Positions 1-7,689 of a stretch of 45,257 nt of DNA are shown here, piece by piece (the stretch's first letter is position 1; each line of letters opens with the position of its first letter). Below the pieces are notes generated by a model. The model was not told the DNA's origin, did not search any database, and saw nothing but the letters and a program-made list of their open reading frames with translations. Position numbers and translations under genes: made by a program. The stretch comes from Gemmiger sp. (GTDB lineage: Bacteria; Bacillota; Clostridia; Oscillospirales; Ruminococcaceae), in contig JAQUSS010000006.1 in NCBI GenBank assembly GCA_028710135.1, positions 1 through 45,257 of the forward strand, written 5' to 3'.

Positions 1-160
1 AGGGTCGGCCACCATGTATGGTGGCCCTACGGAATTACGGCATGAATTTGGGGGTTACACCGTGGGGGCCAACGCGCCCTGGCAAAATTTGTGCCGCCTA
101 CCACATGGGGGCCTCCGTAGGGGCACGATACATCGTGCCCGCCCAATGGGGGTGACGAGG
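1..160. repeat. Palindromic repeat cluster 1
   Basis: This stretch contains one core of each of the two palindrome versions that recur in the window. Version A (GGCCACCATGTATGGTGGCC) is at 7-26 and version B (GGGCACGATACATCGTGCCC) at 121-140, each with 9-bp arms and a 2-base centre. Version B is followed by the constant tail GCCCAATGGGGGTGACGAGG. The two short ORFs called here are shadows of the repeats. No gene is visible. Confidence 0.85.
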
Positions 161-186
161 TTTGGCATGAATCTGCCCCCCCATCC

Positions 187-224
187 GCCTGCTTACGAAC
201 ATCGGTAAGCAGGCTTTTTCTTTT
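187..224 (+). terminator. Rho-independent terminator of an upstream off-window gene
   Basis: A perfect 10-bp stem (GCCTGCTTAC / GTAAGCAGGC) with an 8-base loop is followed by TTTTTCTTTT. The T tract follows only on the plus strand, so it should end a transcript entering from the left of the window. Confidence 0.8.
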
Positions 225-267
225 GCCGGGGTCACGCGCTTTTTTAAAGTGTTTGCCGGGCATTCCC

Positions 268-295
268 TTGACTTTCATTTTTCGTATGGTATAAT
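268..295 (+). promoter_or_regulatory. Sigma-A promoter of tetR-MATE
   Basis: The -35 box TTGACT (268-273) and the -10 box TATAAT (290-295) are separated by 16 bp. The -10 box overlaps the left end of a perfect palindrome, so a bound repressor would block RNA polymerase. Confidence 0.8.
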
Positions 296-317
296 TCTAC
301 CTAACGGTAGGTAGAAT
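294..317. promoter_or_regulatory. TetR-type operator, 24-bp perfect palindrome
   Basis: ATTCTACCTA-ACGG-TAGGTAGAAT has perfect 10-bp arms around a 4-base centre. It starts inside the -10 box and ends 22 bases before the tetR start codon. This is the position expected of an autoregulatory operator for the TetR protein encoded next. The operator role is inferred; the symmetry is seen directly. Confidence 0.8.
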
Positions 318-339
318 ATTGTGATGGAGGAACGTTGCC

Positions 340-939
340 ATGGATAGCAAGGATAACGCCACAAAAAAACGAATCCTGGAGGCTATGTGTACGCTGGTGG
401 CACAGCGGGGGTACGATAAAGCCTCCATCGGGCAGCTTGCGGATGCCATTGGCATCAAAAAAGCCTCGGTGTATTACTACTTCAAATCCAAAGAGGAAAT
501 TTTTTTAAGCCTCGTTTCCGCACTTTACGAGGATGACTACCTGCAAAGCCCGCTGCTTTTGCAGCCGGATATCGACGCCCCCGGCTTTCAGGCCGAATTG
601 CTGCATTTTGGCGATGCGCTGATTGATTCCTATTTTGAAAACCCGGATATCCGCAAGGTGTATGCGGAAATTGATTTGCAAACCACAAGGATTCCGGCGC
701 TGAAAGAATTTGTTTATGCGGCGAACGAGCGGCTCAACCAATTTCTTTTGCGGTGCATGGCGCAGGGCGTTGCCATCGGCGCATTTCCGCAGGATTTTAA
801 TGCAGCGGTCAACGCCGAGCTTTTGTACACGCTGCTGGTCGGGATCGATGCCGCCATTTTGTATGACCTACCCATTGATACAAAGGCCGTGTGGCGCGAG
901 GCAATTTTGAAGCTATTTATACGAAAGGATTCCCGGTAA
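340..939 (+). CDS. TetR/AcrR family transcriptional regulator
   Basis: Predicted repressor of itself and of the MATE pump gene that begins 3 bases after its stop codon. The 199-residue length is normal for the family. The N-terminal helix-turn-helix spans about residues 9-55 (KKRILEAMCTLVAQRGYDK, then the recognition helix KKASVYYYFKSKEEIF). The rest is the variable ligand-binding domain. ATG 340 is preceded by a GGAGG site. The strong promoter upstream overlaps a perfect palindrome, which fits autorepression relieved by a pump substrate. The ligand cannot be read from sequence. Confidence 0.92.
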   Translation: MDSKDNATKKRILEAMCTLVAQRGYDKASIGQLADAIGIKKASVYYYFKSKEEIFLSLVSALYEDDYLQSPLLLQPDIDAPGFQAELLHFGDALIDSYFENPDIRKVYAEIDLQTTRIPALKEFVYAANERLNQFLLRCMAQGVAIGAFPQDFNAAVNAELLYTLLVGIDAAILYDLPIDTKAVWREAILKLFIRKDSR

Positions 940-942
940 AGT

Positions 943-2283
943 ATGACAGAACGTCAGTTTGCAACACTTCCTATCAAAAAAGTGTTCTTTTATTTAACGA
1001 TTCCCAGCATTTTAAGCATGGTGTTTTCCTCCGTGTATATGATGGCGGACGGCATTTTTGTCGGCCGCTTTATCGGCTCCCAGGCGCTGGCGGCGGTAAA
1101 CCTTGTCATGCCTATCATGACGATTGTGCTGGCGCTGCCCAACATGGTTGCGGTTGGCTCCTCGGTCAAGGTGTCCACCGCGCTGGGGGAGGGCGCGGTG
1201 GAAAAGGCAAAGCGCTTGTTTTCGGCCAGCGTCCTGATGGTGGTTGGCACCGGGCTTGTGTTCACGCTGCTGGGCATTCTTTTTCTCAAGCCGCTCATCT
1301 ACATGGCCATCCAAGACGCGGCCCTTGCGGCCTTCGCCTACGATTACGCGCGCTTTTTTGTTTATGGCCTGCCGTTTATTATGCCCTTGTTTGCCATGGA
1401 TAACTTTTTGCGCGTTTGTGGCAAAGCAAAATACAGTATGTGCGTAAACGTGGTGGTTTCGGTGCTAAATATTGCGCTGGACTGGTTTTTTATTGTGCGG
1501 CTTGGCTTGGGAATCGAATTTTCGGCAATTTCCAGCGTCATCAGCATGATGCTGGGCTCAGTGTTTTGCTTTGCGCCGTTTTTTACCAAAAAAATGACAC
1601 TGCATTTTGCAAAGCCGCAGATATCCGCAAAAGAGGTTGTGGGCATTTTGTACAACGGCAGCTCCGAGTTTTTTAGCGGGGTTGCCGGGTCCTTTCTTGC
1701 AACGGTCATCAACGGTTTTCTGCTGGCCCTTGGCGGCGCAACGGCCGTGGCAAGCTATGGCATTGTCATGTACATCGACACGCTGCTGGTTGGCGTGTTG
1801 TACGGCGTTTTGGACGCAATACAACCGGCGGTCAGCTACAATTTGGGCGCCAAGGAAATTGGCAGAACCTTCTCCTTTTTCAAAATTTCCAGCATCACAA
1901 CCGCGGCGGTATCGCTGGTTTGCATGGTGGGGATTCTGGCTTTCCCCGATGTTTTGGCCGGTATCTTTGCAAAGGGCGGCGACAAAGAGGTGACGGAGAT
2001 GACGATTGCCGCGCTGATTCTCTTCGCGCCCTCCTACCTGTTCACCTGGTACAACATGGTAACCAGCGCCTTTTTAACCGCCATGGACCGGCCCAAAGAA
2101 TCGATGCGGATTATGGCGTTTCGGGCCATTCTGTTCCCGCTGCTTTGCCTGGTTTTGCTCACCTTGTTTATGGGCGTTTACGGTGTGTTTTTTGCAGCAA
2201 CCCTCTCCGGTGGCCTCACGTTTATCGCCGCGGTGGTCATCTGGAATAAATCGGCCCGACAACTGCGCGGCGTATCGGGGTGA
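943..2283 (+). CDS. MATE family multidrug efflux transporter
   Basis: Integral membrane protein of 446 residues, the usual MATE length, made almost entirely of hydrophobic segments consistent with 12 membrane helices. The N-terminal pattern (PSILSMVFSSVYMMADGIFVGRFIG) and the repeated half-motif near residue 240 (SSEFFSGVAGSFLATVINGFLL) are typical of MATE/MepA-like cation-coupled drug antiporters. It is co-transcribed with tetR, which suggests export of a toxic compound sensed by that repressor. Substrate and coupling ion (Na+ or H+) are unknown. Confidence 0.92.
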   Translation: MTERQFATLPIKKVFFYLTIPSILSMVFSSVYMMADGIFVGRFIGSQALAAVNLVMPIMTIVLALPNMVAVGSSVKVSTALGEGAVEKAKRLFSASVLMVVGTGLVFTLLGILFLKPLIYMAIQDAALAAFAYDYARFFVYGLPFIMPLFAMDNFLRVCGKAKYSMCVNVVVSVLNIALDWFFIVRLGLGIEFSAISSVISMMLGSVFCFAPFFTKKMTLHFAKPQISAKEVVGILYNGSSEFFSGVAGSFLATVINGFLLALGGATAVASYGIVMYIDTLLVGVLYGVLDAIQPAVSYNLGAKEIGRTFSFFKISSITTAAVSLVCMVGILAFPDVLAGIFAKGGDKEVTEMTIAALILFAPSYLFTWYNMVTSAFLTAMDRPKESMRIMAFRAILFPLLCLVLLTLFMGVYGVFFAATLSGGLTFIAAVVIWNKSARQLRGVSG

Positions 2284-3015
2284 AATTGGCACCACGCCCG
2301 TGGTGGGGCACAAATTTGCACCGCGCCCGGGTCGCGGGCCAAACCCGCACCAGGCACCACGCCGGGGGTGCGGCCACCATGTATGGTGGCCCTACGGAGG
2401 TTGTGGCCATGGTGAAATTGGCACAGCCCGCCATATAGAGGCCTCTGTAGGGGCACGATGTATCGTGCCCGCCCAATGGGGGTGACGGGGTTAGGAAAAA
2501 ATTGTGCCGTGCGCCGTATGATGGCGAAATTTGCGCCACGCGCCTGTGTCGCGACAACCCCCGCACCATGCGCCATGCGGGGGGGGGCGGCCACCATGTA
2601 TGGTGGCCCTACGGAGGTTGTGGCGGGGGCAAGGCACCATGGTAAAATTGGCACCGCCCGCCAGACGGGTTGCGGCGAAAATGTTTGCGGGTGGCCCGGT
2701 GCAATGCCCACAAGGGCCTGCAACCGCCTGCATAAAAAAGGTCGAACAGAATTCCCAAAAGGGTTTCCTGTTCGGCCTTTTTGCTGTAAAATCCGCCACC
2801 ACACAGGGGTGGGCGGCGGCCTCCGTAGGGGCACGATACATCGTGCCCGCCCAATGGGGGTGACGAGGTTAGGAAAAATTTGCGCCGCGCCTGTGTTGCG
2901 GCAACCCCCGTACCATGCGCCATGCCGGGGGGCGGCCAACGCGCCATGGCTTTGCCCCGCCACATGGGGTTGCGGCCAAAATGTTTGCGGCCAAAATGTT
3001 TGCGGGTGGCCCGGT
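2284..3015. repeat. Palindromic repeat cluster 2 (intergenic, no gene)
   Basis: This 0.7-kb spacer between the convergent MATE and PHP genes contains alternating cores: A at 2372-2391, B at 2451-2470, A at 2589-2608 and B at 2829-2848. They are joined by GC-rich linkers that also recur (for example GCGCCTGTGTTGCGGCAACCCCCG and AAAATGTTTGCGGGTGGCCCGGTG). Long ORFs called on both strands have the low-complexity composition of translated repeats and no ribosome binding sites. A terminator-like hairpin sits inside at 2734-2783. Confidence 0.85.
2734..2783. terminator. Bidirectional terminator-like hairpin
   Basis: AAAAAGGTCGAACAG pairs with CTGTTCGGCCTTTTT (one G-T wobble) around an inner AATTCCCAAAAGGGTTT loop that can also fold. 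A and T runs flank both sides. It lies between convergent genes, about 450 bp after the MATE stop codon, so it may end readthrough from both directions. Confidence 0.6.
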
Positions 3016-3023
3016 GTGATGCT

Positions 3024-4010
3024 TTAGTTCCCTGCCAGGGCGGGCAGTACGCCGGCGGCTTTTAGGGCGGATAGGATGCGGGGGGTGGCGGCATCGCCGT
3101 GGTGGCCGCACAGGGAGATGGCGGGCTTGGTTTTGCCGTGGAAATCGCTGCCGCAGGTTACAAGCAGGCCGTGCGCCTGCGCAAACGCGTCAAAATGCGC
3201 GGCTTCGGCTTCGCTGTGGTAGGAGGAGTAGGCCTCGATGCCGTCGATGCCGGTGGCGGCAATTTGCGCAAGCAGGGCATCGTCGCCCTGCAAATTTTGG
3301 CCGGGGTGGGCCAGCACCGCAATGCCGCCCGCGCGGTGGAGCAGCGCCACTGCCGCCTCCAGCGAGATATAGCGGATGGGCTGGTAGGCGGGCTTGCCCT
3401 GCGAAAAATAGTCCCAGTAAAAATTGACAAAGGGGTTATCGGCCCGCTTGCCGCCGGGCAGGTAGGGACGCAAAATTTCGTGCTGGGGGGTATCGGTGCG
3501 CGCAAGGTAAATTTCCGCAATCTGTTCGCCGGTTATCCCGCTGCCGTTGGTGGCGGTGGCCAGCGCCTCGGGGGGGAGGGGGATGCCGGTAACCTGTTCA
3601 ATTTGGGCGATTTTTTGGGCGGCGGCGCGTTGCTCCTGCCCAAGAATATCGGCCTCAATCTCGGCAAAAATTGGCATCGTATCGTCAAAATGGTAGCCAA
3701 GCAGGTGGAGGTTGTGCCCCGCGTAGGTGCAATCCAGCTCCACGCCGGAAATGGCCACCACCCCAAACTGGGGGGCCAGGGTTAGCGCTTCGGGCAGCGC
3801 GCGCACGGTGTTATGGTCGGCAATGGCGAGATAGGTTGCCCCCGCCCCTTGGCACCGGCGCAAAATTTCAGCAACCGGGAATTCGCCATCGTCGCTGTAC
3901 AGGGTATGGACGTGCAAATCTATTTTTTCGCCGCCGCCGTTGGTGGGGCCTGCCCCCGGCATTTGCCGGGCGGGGCCGGTTGGGTTCGCATACATGGAAT
4001 CGGTGGCCAT
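3024..4010 (-). CDS. PHP domain metal-dependent phosphoesterase
   Basis: Predicted cytoplasmic phosphoesterase of the PHP superfamily, resembling the YciV/RnaAM-like group (bisphosphonucleotide phosphatase or 5'-3' RNase activity is known in that group). Metal-binding signatures are in order: HVHTLYSDDG (about 33-42), IADHNT (about 63), GVELDC, AHPGQN (about 233) and GSDFHG (about 288). The 328-residue length fits. The first ~28 residues are proline/glycine-rich and not part of the domain, so a later start is possible, but GAGG precedes ATG 4010. The gene is isolated between two repeat clusters. The exact substrate is not evident. Confidence 0.85.
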   Translation of the reverse strand: MATDSMYANPTGPARQMPGAGPTNGGGEKIDLHVHTLYSDDGEFPVAEILRRCQGAGATYLAIADHNTVRALPEALTLAPQFGVVAISGVELDCTYAGHNLHLLGYHFDDTMPIFAEIEADILGQEQRAAAQKIAQIEQVTGIPLPPEALATATNGSGITGEQIAEIYLARTDTPQHEILRPYLPGGKRADNPFVNFYWDYFSQGKPAYQPIRYISLEAAVALLHRAGGIAVLAHPGQNLQGDDALLAQIAATGIDGIEAYSSYHSEAEAAHFDAFAQAHGLLVTCGSDFHGKTKPAISLCGHHGDAATPRILSALKAAGVLPALAGN

Positions 4011-4024
4011 AGGTACAACCTCGT

Positions 4025-4625
4025 TTCATGTTTTTTGTGTGGTGTCGGTGGGCGGGGCGGGGGCAAGGCACCATGGTAAAATTGGCACCGCCCGCCACAG
4101 GGGGGCCTCTGTAGGGGCACGATATCTCGTGCCCGCCCAATGGGGGTAACGGGGTTAGGCAAAACGGGCCACGCGCCGTATGGGGGGCAAAAATTACGCG
4201 GTGCGCGTGTCGGGGATGAAATTTGCGCCGTGTGCCGTATCAAGGCAAAATTTGCGCCGTGCCTGTGTTGCGGCAACCCCCGCACCGCGCGTCGCGCCCG
4301 GGGGGCGGCCACCATGTATGGTGGCCCTACGGAGATTGCGGTGGGCACCATGGTAAAATTTGCACCGCCCGCCATATGGGGGCCTCTCTGTAGGGGCACG
4401 ATACATCGTGCCCGCCCAATGGGGGTGACGAGGCCTGGAAAAACGGGCCACACGCCGTATTGGGGCGGAATTTGCGCCGTGCCTGTGTTGCGGCCTCCCT
4501 GCACCGCGTGTCGCGCCCTGGGGGCGGCCACCATGTATGGTGGCCCTACGGAGGTTGCGGCGGGCACCATGGTAAAATTGGCCCCGCCCGCCCTGTGGTA
4601 TTCCGTCATGAATCGGGGGCTCCAT
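4025..4625. repeat. Palindromic repeat cluster 3 (intergenic, no gene)
   Basis: Cores alternate B (4115-4134, with a variant centre TATC), A (4307-4326), B (4394-4413) and A (4526-4545). The linkers resemble cluster 2 (CACCATGGTAAAATT.GCACCGCCCGCC and GCGCCGTGCCTGTGTTGCGG). ORFs 4140-4721 (+), 3920-4609 (-) and 4194-4637 (-) are translations of these repeats. Confidence 0.85.
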
Positions 4626-4646
4626 CATGTCGGCCACCGCGGCCGG

Positions 4647-5033
4647 TTATTTATCGGCTCCGGCCAGCTTTTCCTCCGCCTCGGTTACCACATCGTCGTA
4701 ATGCTCGATTTTGGTGTTTAGCCGGGCCAGAATGCGCTGCATTTCCGCCATGCGGGCAAGAAGCTGCTCGCGCTGCTCCACCAAAATTTGTTTGCGGGCG
4801 GCGTGGGTGGCATCGCCCTGCTGAAACAGGGCCACATACTCAATCAGCGCCTCCACCGGGATGCCGGCGCTGCGCATACACTTGATAAATTCTACCCAGC
4901 CGCAGTCATTTTCCGAATAATCGCGGATGCCGCCCCCGGTTCGCCCCACGGGGGGCACCAGGCCAATCCGCTCGTAATAGCGCAGGGTATCGGCGGTTAA
5001 GGCGTACTTTTTGCTCACCTCGGCAATGGTCAT
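4647..5033 (-). CDS. MerR family regulator, AdhR/NmlR-like
   Basis: A 128-residue MerR-type activator. The winged helix-turn-helix is at residues 1-70 (MTIAEVSKKYALTADTLRYYERIGL) and a dimerisation coiled coil spans about 75-118 (ILVEQREQLLARMAEMQRILARL). It has Cys at position 52 (FIKCMRSAGI), the position of the single conserved thiol in AdhR-type electrophile sensors. GGGAGGG precedes ATG 5033. It is the last gene of an operon beginning with an alcohol dehydrogenase, and a MerR-type promoter with a 19-bp spacer starts that operon. Autogenous control and sensing of reactive aldehydes are inferences from the family and context. Confidence 0.88.
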   Translation of the reverse strand: MTIAEVSKKYALTADTLRYYERIGLVPPVGRTGGGIRDYSENDCGWVEFIKCMRSAGIPVEALIEYVALFQQGDATHAARKQILVEQREQLLARMAEMQRILARLNTKIEHYDDVVTEAEEKLAGADK

Positions 5034-5054
5034 GGCGTGTACCCTCCCTTGTTT

Positions 5055-5594
5055 TTATACCTGCTTGCCCATCTCGTAGGCCTGTTGCAGGGCGGGGCTG
5101 TTTTGAATTTCGCCCACCTGCCATACGCCGGTGCCGTACACAATGCCTTTTTCGTGCGCGTTGGGCAGGCAATCGGCGGTAAAACCGCGGAAACCGCTGA
5201 TGGTCCGCTGCATGGCGGCGGCATCGGTATCGGCGGCGGTTACAATAAAGTAAAAATCCTTGCCCGCAATCTCCTGGTAGCGGGGCACGGTGCGGTCAAT
5301 CATGGTTTTCATCTGGCCGTCCATGGTGTAAAAATAAACCGGCGTTGCCAGCACAATCACATCGGCCTGCACCAGCTTTTCAAGAAGCGCGGCCATATCG
5401 TCCCGCTGCACACATTGGTGGGTGGTGTTGCAAACGCCGCAGCCGGTGCAATAGTTGATTTTTTGGCTGCGCAAAAACACCTTTTCGGTGTCGTGCCCGC
5501 TCTCGCTTGCGCCCCGGATAAACGCATCGCACAGGGTATCGGAGTTGCCGCCCTTGCGGGGGCTGCCGGAAATGACAAGAACCTTTTTACGCAT
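5055..5594 (-). CDS. NADPH-dependent FMN reductase / iron-sulfur flavoprotein family
   Basis: A flavodoxin-fold oxidoreductase of 179 residues. The N-terminal phosphate-binding loop for FMN is SGSPRKGGNSD. A compact cysteine motif C-x2-C-x2-C-x5-C (YCTGCGVCNTTHQC, about residues 48-60) is as in iron-sulfur flavoproteins that hold a 4Fe-4S cluster. ATP/VYF (TPVYFYTMDGQMK) is the usual second flavin-contact region. The ORF track begins at an upstream TTG, but GAGG lies 9 bases before ATG 5594 and overlaps that longer start, so 5594 is preferred. It is the third intact gene of the adh-merR operon, likely supplying reductive detoxification. Confidence 0.85.
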   Translation of the reverse strand: MRKKVLVISGSPRKGGNSDTLCDAFIRGASESGHDTEKVFLRSQKINYCTGCGVCNTTHQCVQRDDMAALLEKLVQADVIVLATPVYFYTMDGQMKTMIDRTVPRYQEIAGKDFYFIVTAADTDAAAMQRTISGFRGFTADCLPNAHEKGIVYGTGVWQVGEIQNSPALQQAYEMGKQV

Positions 5595-5690
5595 GATAAA
5601 ATTCCTCAATTCTTTTTATTATATTTTAAAATGTAGGAGCGCGTGGCCCGGCCCCCCCGCCGGTTGCCGGGCAGGCAAGGGCAGGGCGGT

Positions 5691-5742
5691 GGGGCGTTGG
5701 GGCGCTGGGGCGCTGGGGCGCTGGGGCGTTGGGGCGTTGGGG
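5691..5742. repeat. 8-bp tandem repeat (GGGGCGYT x6)
   Basis: Six perfect-length units of GGGGCGTT or GGGGCGCT (pattern TT, CT, CT, CT, TT, TT) are followed by GGGG. They lie inside the operon, between the 18-codon remnant and the flavin reductase gene. Confidence 0.9.
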
Positions 5743-5822
5743 ATGGCCCCTTCTGCGCCCCCCAATAGGCACCCAAAATATACGCCCTAAAATAAGTGCC
5801 TAAAATAGGCATGGATACGATA

Positions 5823-5841
5823 GGTATACCGCTAGTATACC
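5823..5841. promoter_or_regulatory. Inverted repeat GGTATAC-N5-GTATACC
   Basis: A 7-bp perfect inverted repeat lies in the 258-bp gap between the short remnant ORF and the flavin reductase gene. It could be an operator for an internal promoter or a scar. No clear -35/-10 pair was identified with it. Confidence 0.4.
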
Positions 5842-5852
5842 GCACGGCGCGG

Positions 5853-5909
5853 CTATTTGCCAGCGGCAAAATCGGTGGAGGCCGCCAGGGCGTTTTGCGT
5901 CAGGGGCAT
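5853..5909 (-). pseudogene. 18-codon ORF with strong RBS, likely truncated gene start
   Basis: GGAAAGGAG lies 6-7 bases before an ATG that opens MPLTQNALAASTDFAAGK and then a TAG. The ribosome binding site is among the best in the operon, yet nothing in frame continues beyond the stop. It sits directly after the cupin gene. The opening resembles the start of small AhpD/carboxymuconolactone-decarboxylase-type proteins sometimes found with such cupins, but 18 residues are too few for certainty. It may be the decayed front of a deleted gene or a short leader peptide. Confidence 0.45.
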
Positions 5910-5928
5910 GGTTTTCTCCTTTCCGTTT

Positions 5929-6351
5929 TCATTCGGGGTGTGCGGCCAGGGCGTTATAATCCGCGCTGTTTAACGGCTCACACCATTCGGTGGTGGCGCC
6001 TGCGGCGGGGGCCGCAATGGCCAGGTGCGCAAAGCAGCAATCTTCTGCCGCGCCGTGCCAGTGCTTTACCTCCGGCGGGATGTGTACCACGTCCCCGGCG
6101 CGCAGCGCCCGCGCCGGTTCGCCCCATGCCTGGTACCAGCCCCGCCCGCCGGTCACCAGCAAAATTTGGCCGCCCTTGTGGTGGATGTGCCAGTGGTTGC
6201 GGCAGCCCGGCGCAAAGGTTACGTTGGCAATGGACACCCCCTCGCGCTCGGTGGAAAGGGTGTGCAGGTAGCTGGTGCCATCAAAAAATGCGGCGTAGGC
6301 GGTATTTTCGCCGCCGGTTGGGAAAATAAATTGCTCCATATTCATGTCCAT
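5929..6351 (-). CDS. Cupin domain protein
   Basis: A 140-residue single-domain cupin. The two conserved motifs are visible: motif 1 GCRNHWHIHHKGGQILLVTGG (about residues 50-70), with the metal-binding histidines, and motif 2 PPEVKHWHGA (about 93-102). Such proteins bind a divalent metal and can be dioxygenases, decarboxylases, isomerases or small-molecule binders. The ORF track's longer start (6369) overlaps the adh stop, but AAAGGAG lies just upstream of ATG 6351, so 6351 is chosen. It is the second gene of the adh-merR operon. The substrate is unknown. Confidence 0.87.
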   Translation of the reverse strand: MDMNMEQFIFPTGGENTAYAAFFDGTSYLHTLSTEREGVSIANVTFAPGCRNHWHIHHKGGQILLVTGGRGWYQAWGEPARALRAGDVVHIPPEVKHWHGAAEDCCFAHLAIAAPAAGATTEWCEPLNSADYNALAAHPE

Positions 6352-6365
6352 ATAAGTTGCTCCTT

Positions 6366-7538
6366 TCATCGGTACGCTTTTTCAAAAATTGCGGCACATT
6401 CTGCGTCCGAGAGCGGCACGCGGTCGCACGCAAACAGGCCGCCCATGGTGGCGCGGGCGTTTTGCGCCAGGGCCATGCACTCGGCTTTGGCAATGCCGTA
6501 GTCAGACATTTTTAGGTTTGCCACCCCGCAAGCCTGTTGTAGGTTTACAAGCGCGGTGATAAAATCCATCGGGGCGGCGGCATCGGCCATGCCTAGCGCC
6601 CGGGCCATTTTCACAAAGCGTTCATCGCAGGCGTGCTTCTCGATAAAATGGGTGTAGTACGCCTGCGAGAGCATAATCAGGCCCGCGCCGTGGGGGAGGT
6701 TGGGGTGGTAGGCGCTCATAGCGTGCTCCATAGAATGCTCGCTGGTGCAGGAGCCGACCACCATCGAATAGCCGGATAGGGTGTTTGCAAAGGCCATCTG
6801 CGCCCGCGCTTCGGCATCATCGCCGTTTTGAACGGCGCGGGGCAGGTATTTGCCCACATTCTCAATGGCGGCCAGGCCTACCAGTTCGCTCATCGGGTTG
6901 GCGGCGGCGGAAATATAGCCCTCCGTGGCGTGGAATAGGGTGTCAAAGCCCTGGTAGGCCGTGAAGGCGGGCGGCACGGTGCGCATCAGCTCGGGGTCCA
7001 CAATTGCCAAAACCGGGAACAGGCTATCCATGCCGCCGCAGCCGATTTTCTCGTGGGTTTCGGGGTTGGTAACAACGCCCCAGGCATCCACCTCACTGCC
7101 GGTGCCCGCGGTGGTGGTGATGGCAATTACCGGCAGCGGGGGGTGAACAAGCGGCTGGTTCCCCCCGGTGGCACCCGCCACGTAGGCCCAAAGGGGGCCG
7201 GGCTGGGGCGCGGCCATGGCAATCACCTTTGCGGCATCCAGCACCGAGCCGCCGCCCAGGGCCACCACAAAATCGCAGCCATTTTCCCGGGAAAAGGCGG
7301 CCCCTTCCTCCACCGTTGCTTTTTGCGGGTTGGCGCCGATTTTGCCAAACACCACGGCCTGTGCGCCCGCCAGGGCAAGCTGCTCTAGCGTGCGGTCAAG
7401 CGCGCCGCTTGTGCGGGCCGATTTGCCGTTGGAAATAACCACCAGCGCCTTTTTTCCCGGCATGGCCTGGGTGTGCAGGGCCGATAACTGCCCGGCCCCA
7501 AATAAAACCCGTGTGGGTAGGTATACCTGAAAATTCAT
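6366..7538 (-). CDS. Iron-containing alcohol dehydrogenase
   Basis: A 390-residue group III (Fe-dependent) alcohol dehydrogenase, probably reducing aldehydes with NAD(P)H. The nucleotide-binding motif is GGGSVLDAAKVIA (about 94-106). Metal ligands are expected in the FDTLFHATEGY, SMEHAMSAYH and LPHGAGL segments. The TTTAGTGSEVDAWGVV stretch is a family hallmark. The ORF extends 41 codons further upstream, but AAAGGAG lies 10 bases before ATG 7538 and the extension overlaps the promoter, so 7538 is the start. It is the first gene of the operon driven by the MerR-type promoter, which suggests induction by reactive carbonyls. Confidence 0.92.
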   Translation of the reverse strand: MNFQVYLPTRVLFGAGQLSALHTQAMPGKKALVVISNGKSARTSGALDRTLEQLALAGAQAVVFGKIGANPQKATVEEGAAFSRENGCDFVVALGGGSVLDAAKVIAMAAPQPGPLWAYVAGATGGNQPLVHPPLPVIAITTTAGTGSEVDAWGVVTNPETHEKIGCGGMDSLFPVLAIVDPELMRTVPPAFTAYQGFDTLFHATEGYISAAANPMSELVGLAAIENVGKYLPRAVQNGDDAEARAQMAFANTLSGYSMVVGSCTSEHSMEHAMSAYHPNLPHGAGLIMLSQAYYTHFIEKHACDERFVKMARALGMADAAAPMDFITALVNLQQACGVANLKMSDYGIAKAECMALAQNARATMGGLFACDRVPLSDAECAAIFEKAYR

Positions 7539-7593
7539 CAATGCTACACTCCTTTTTGTGCCCGTGCAGGGCGGTTGCTTCGGCTGTACCAAG

Positions 7594-7624
7594 AGGATAA
7601 CACCTGGAGTGAACTCGAAGTCAA
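7594..7624 (-). promoter_or_regulatory. MerR-type promoter with 19-bp spacer
   Basis: On the minus strand, the -35 box TTGACT (7624-7619) and the -10 box TATCCT (7599-7594) are exactly 19 bp apart. The spacer carries an inverted repeat centred on GAGT-TC-ACTC (7 of 9 bases match in the extended arms). A stretched spacer holding a dyad is the hallmark of promoters that MerR-family proteins activate by DNA distortion. It lies 56 bp upstream of the adh start, and a merR gene ends the operon. Confidence 0.85.
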
Positions 7625-7689
7625 GCCCTTTTTTTGAATTTTTTGAAAAAGAGGTGGCCAAGCATCACCGCGACACCCGATTTTTCCCG

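Noticed and set aside
3099-3785. 228-codon plus-strand ORF antisense to the PHP gene
   Set aside because: The minus-strand frame carries all PHP metal motifs; this is its shadow.
2178-4721. Long ORFs in both strands over the repeat clusters (for example 2178-2963 minus, 4140-4721 plus, 3920-4609 minus)
   Set aside because: They translate the palindromic repeats (recurrent MYGGPTE, GTIHRARPMG, MVAAPR peptides), have no ribosome binding sites and overlap on opposite strands.
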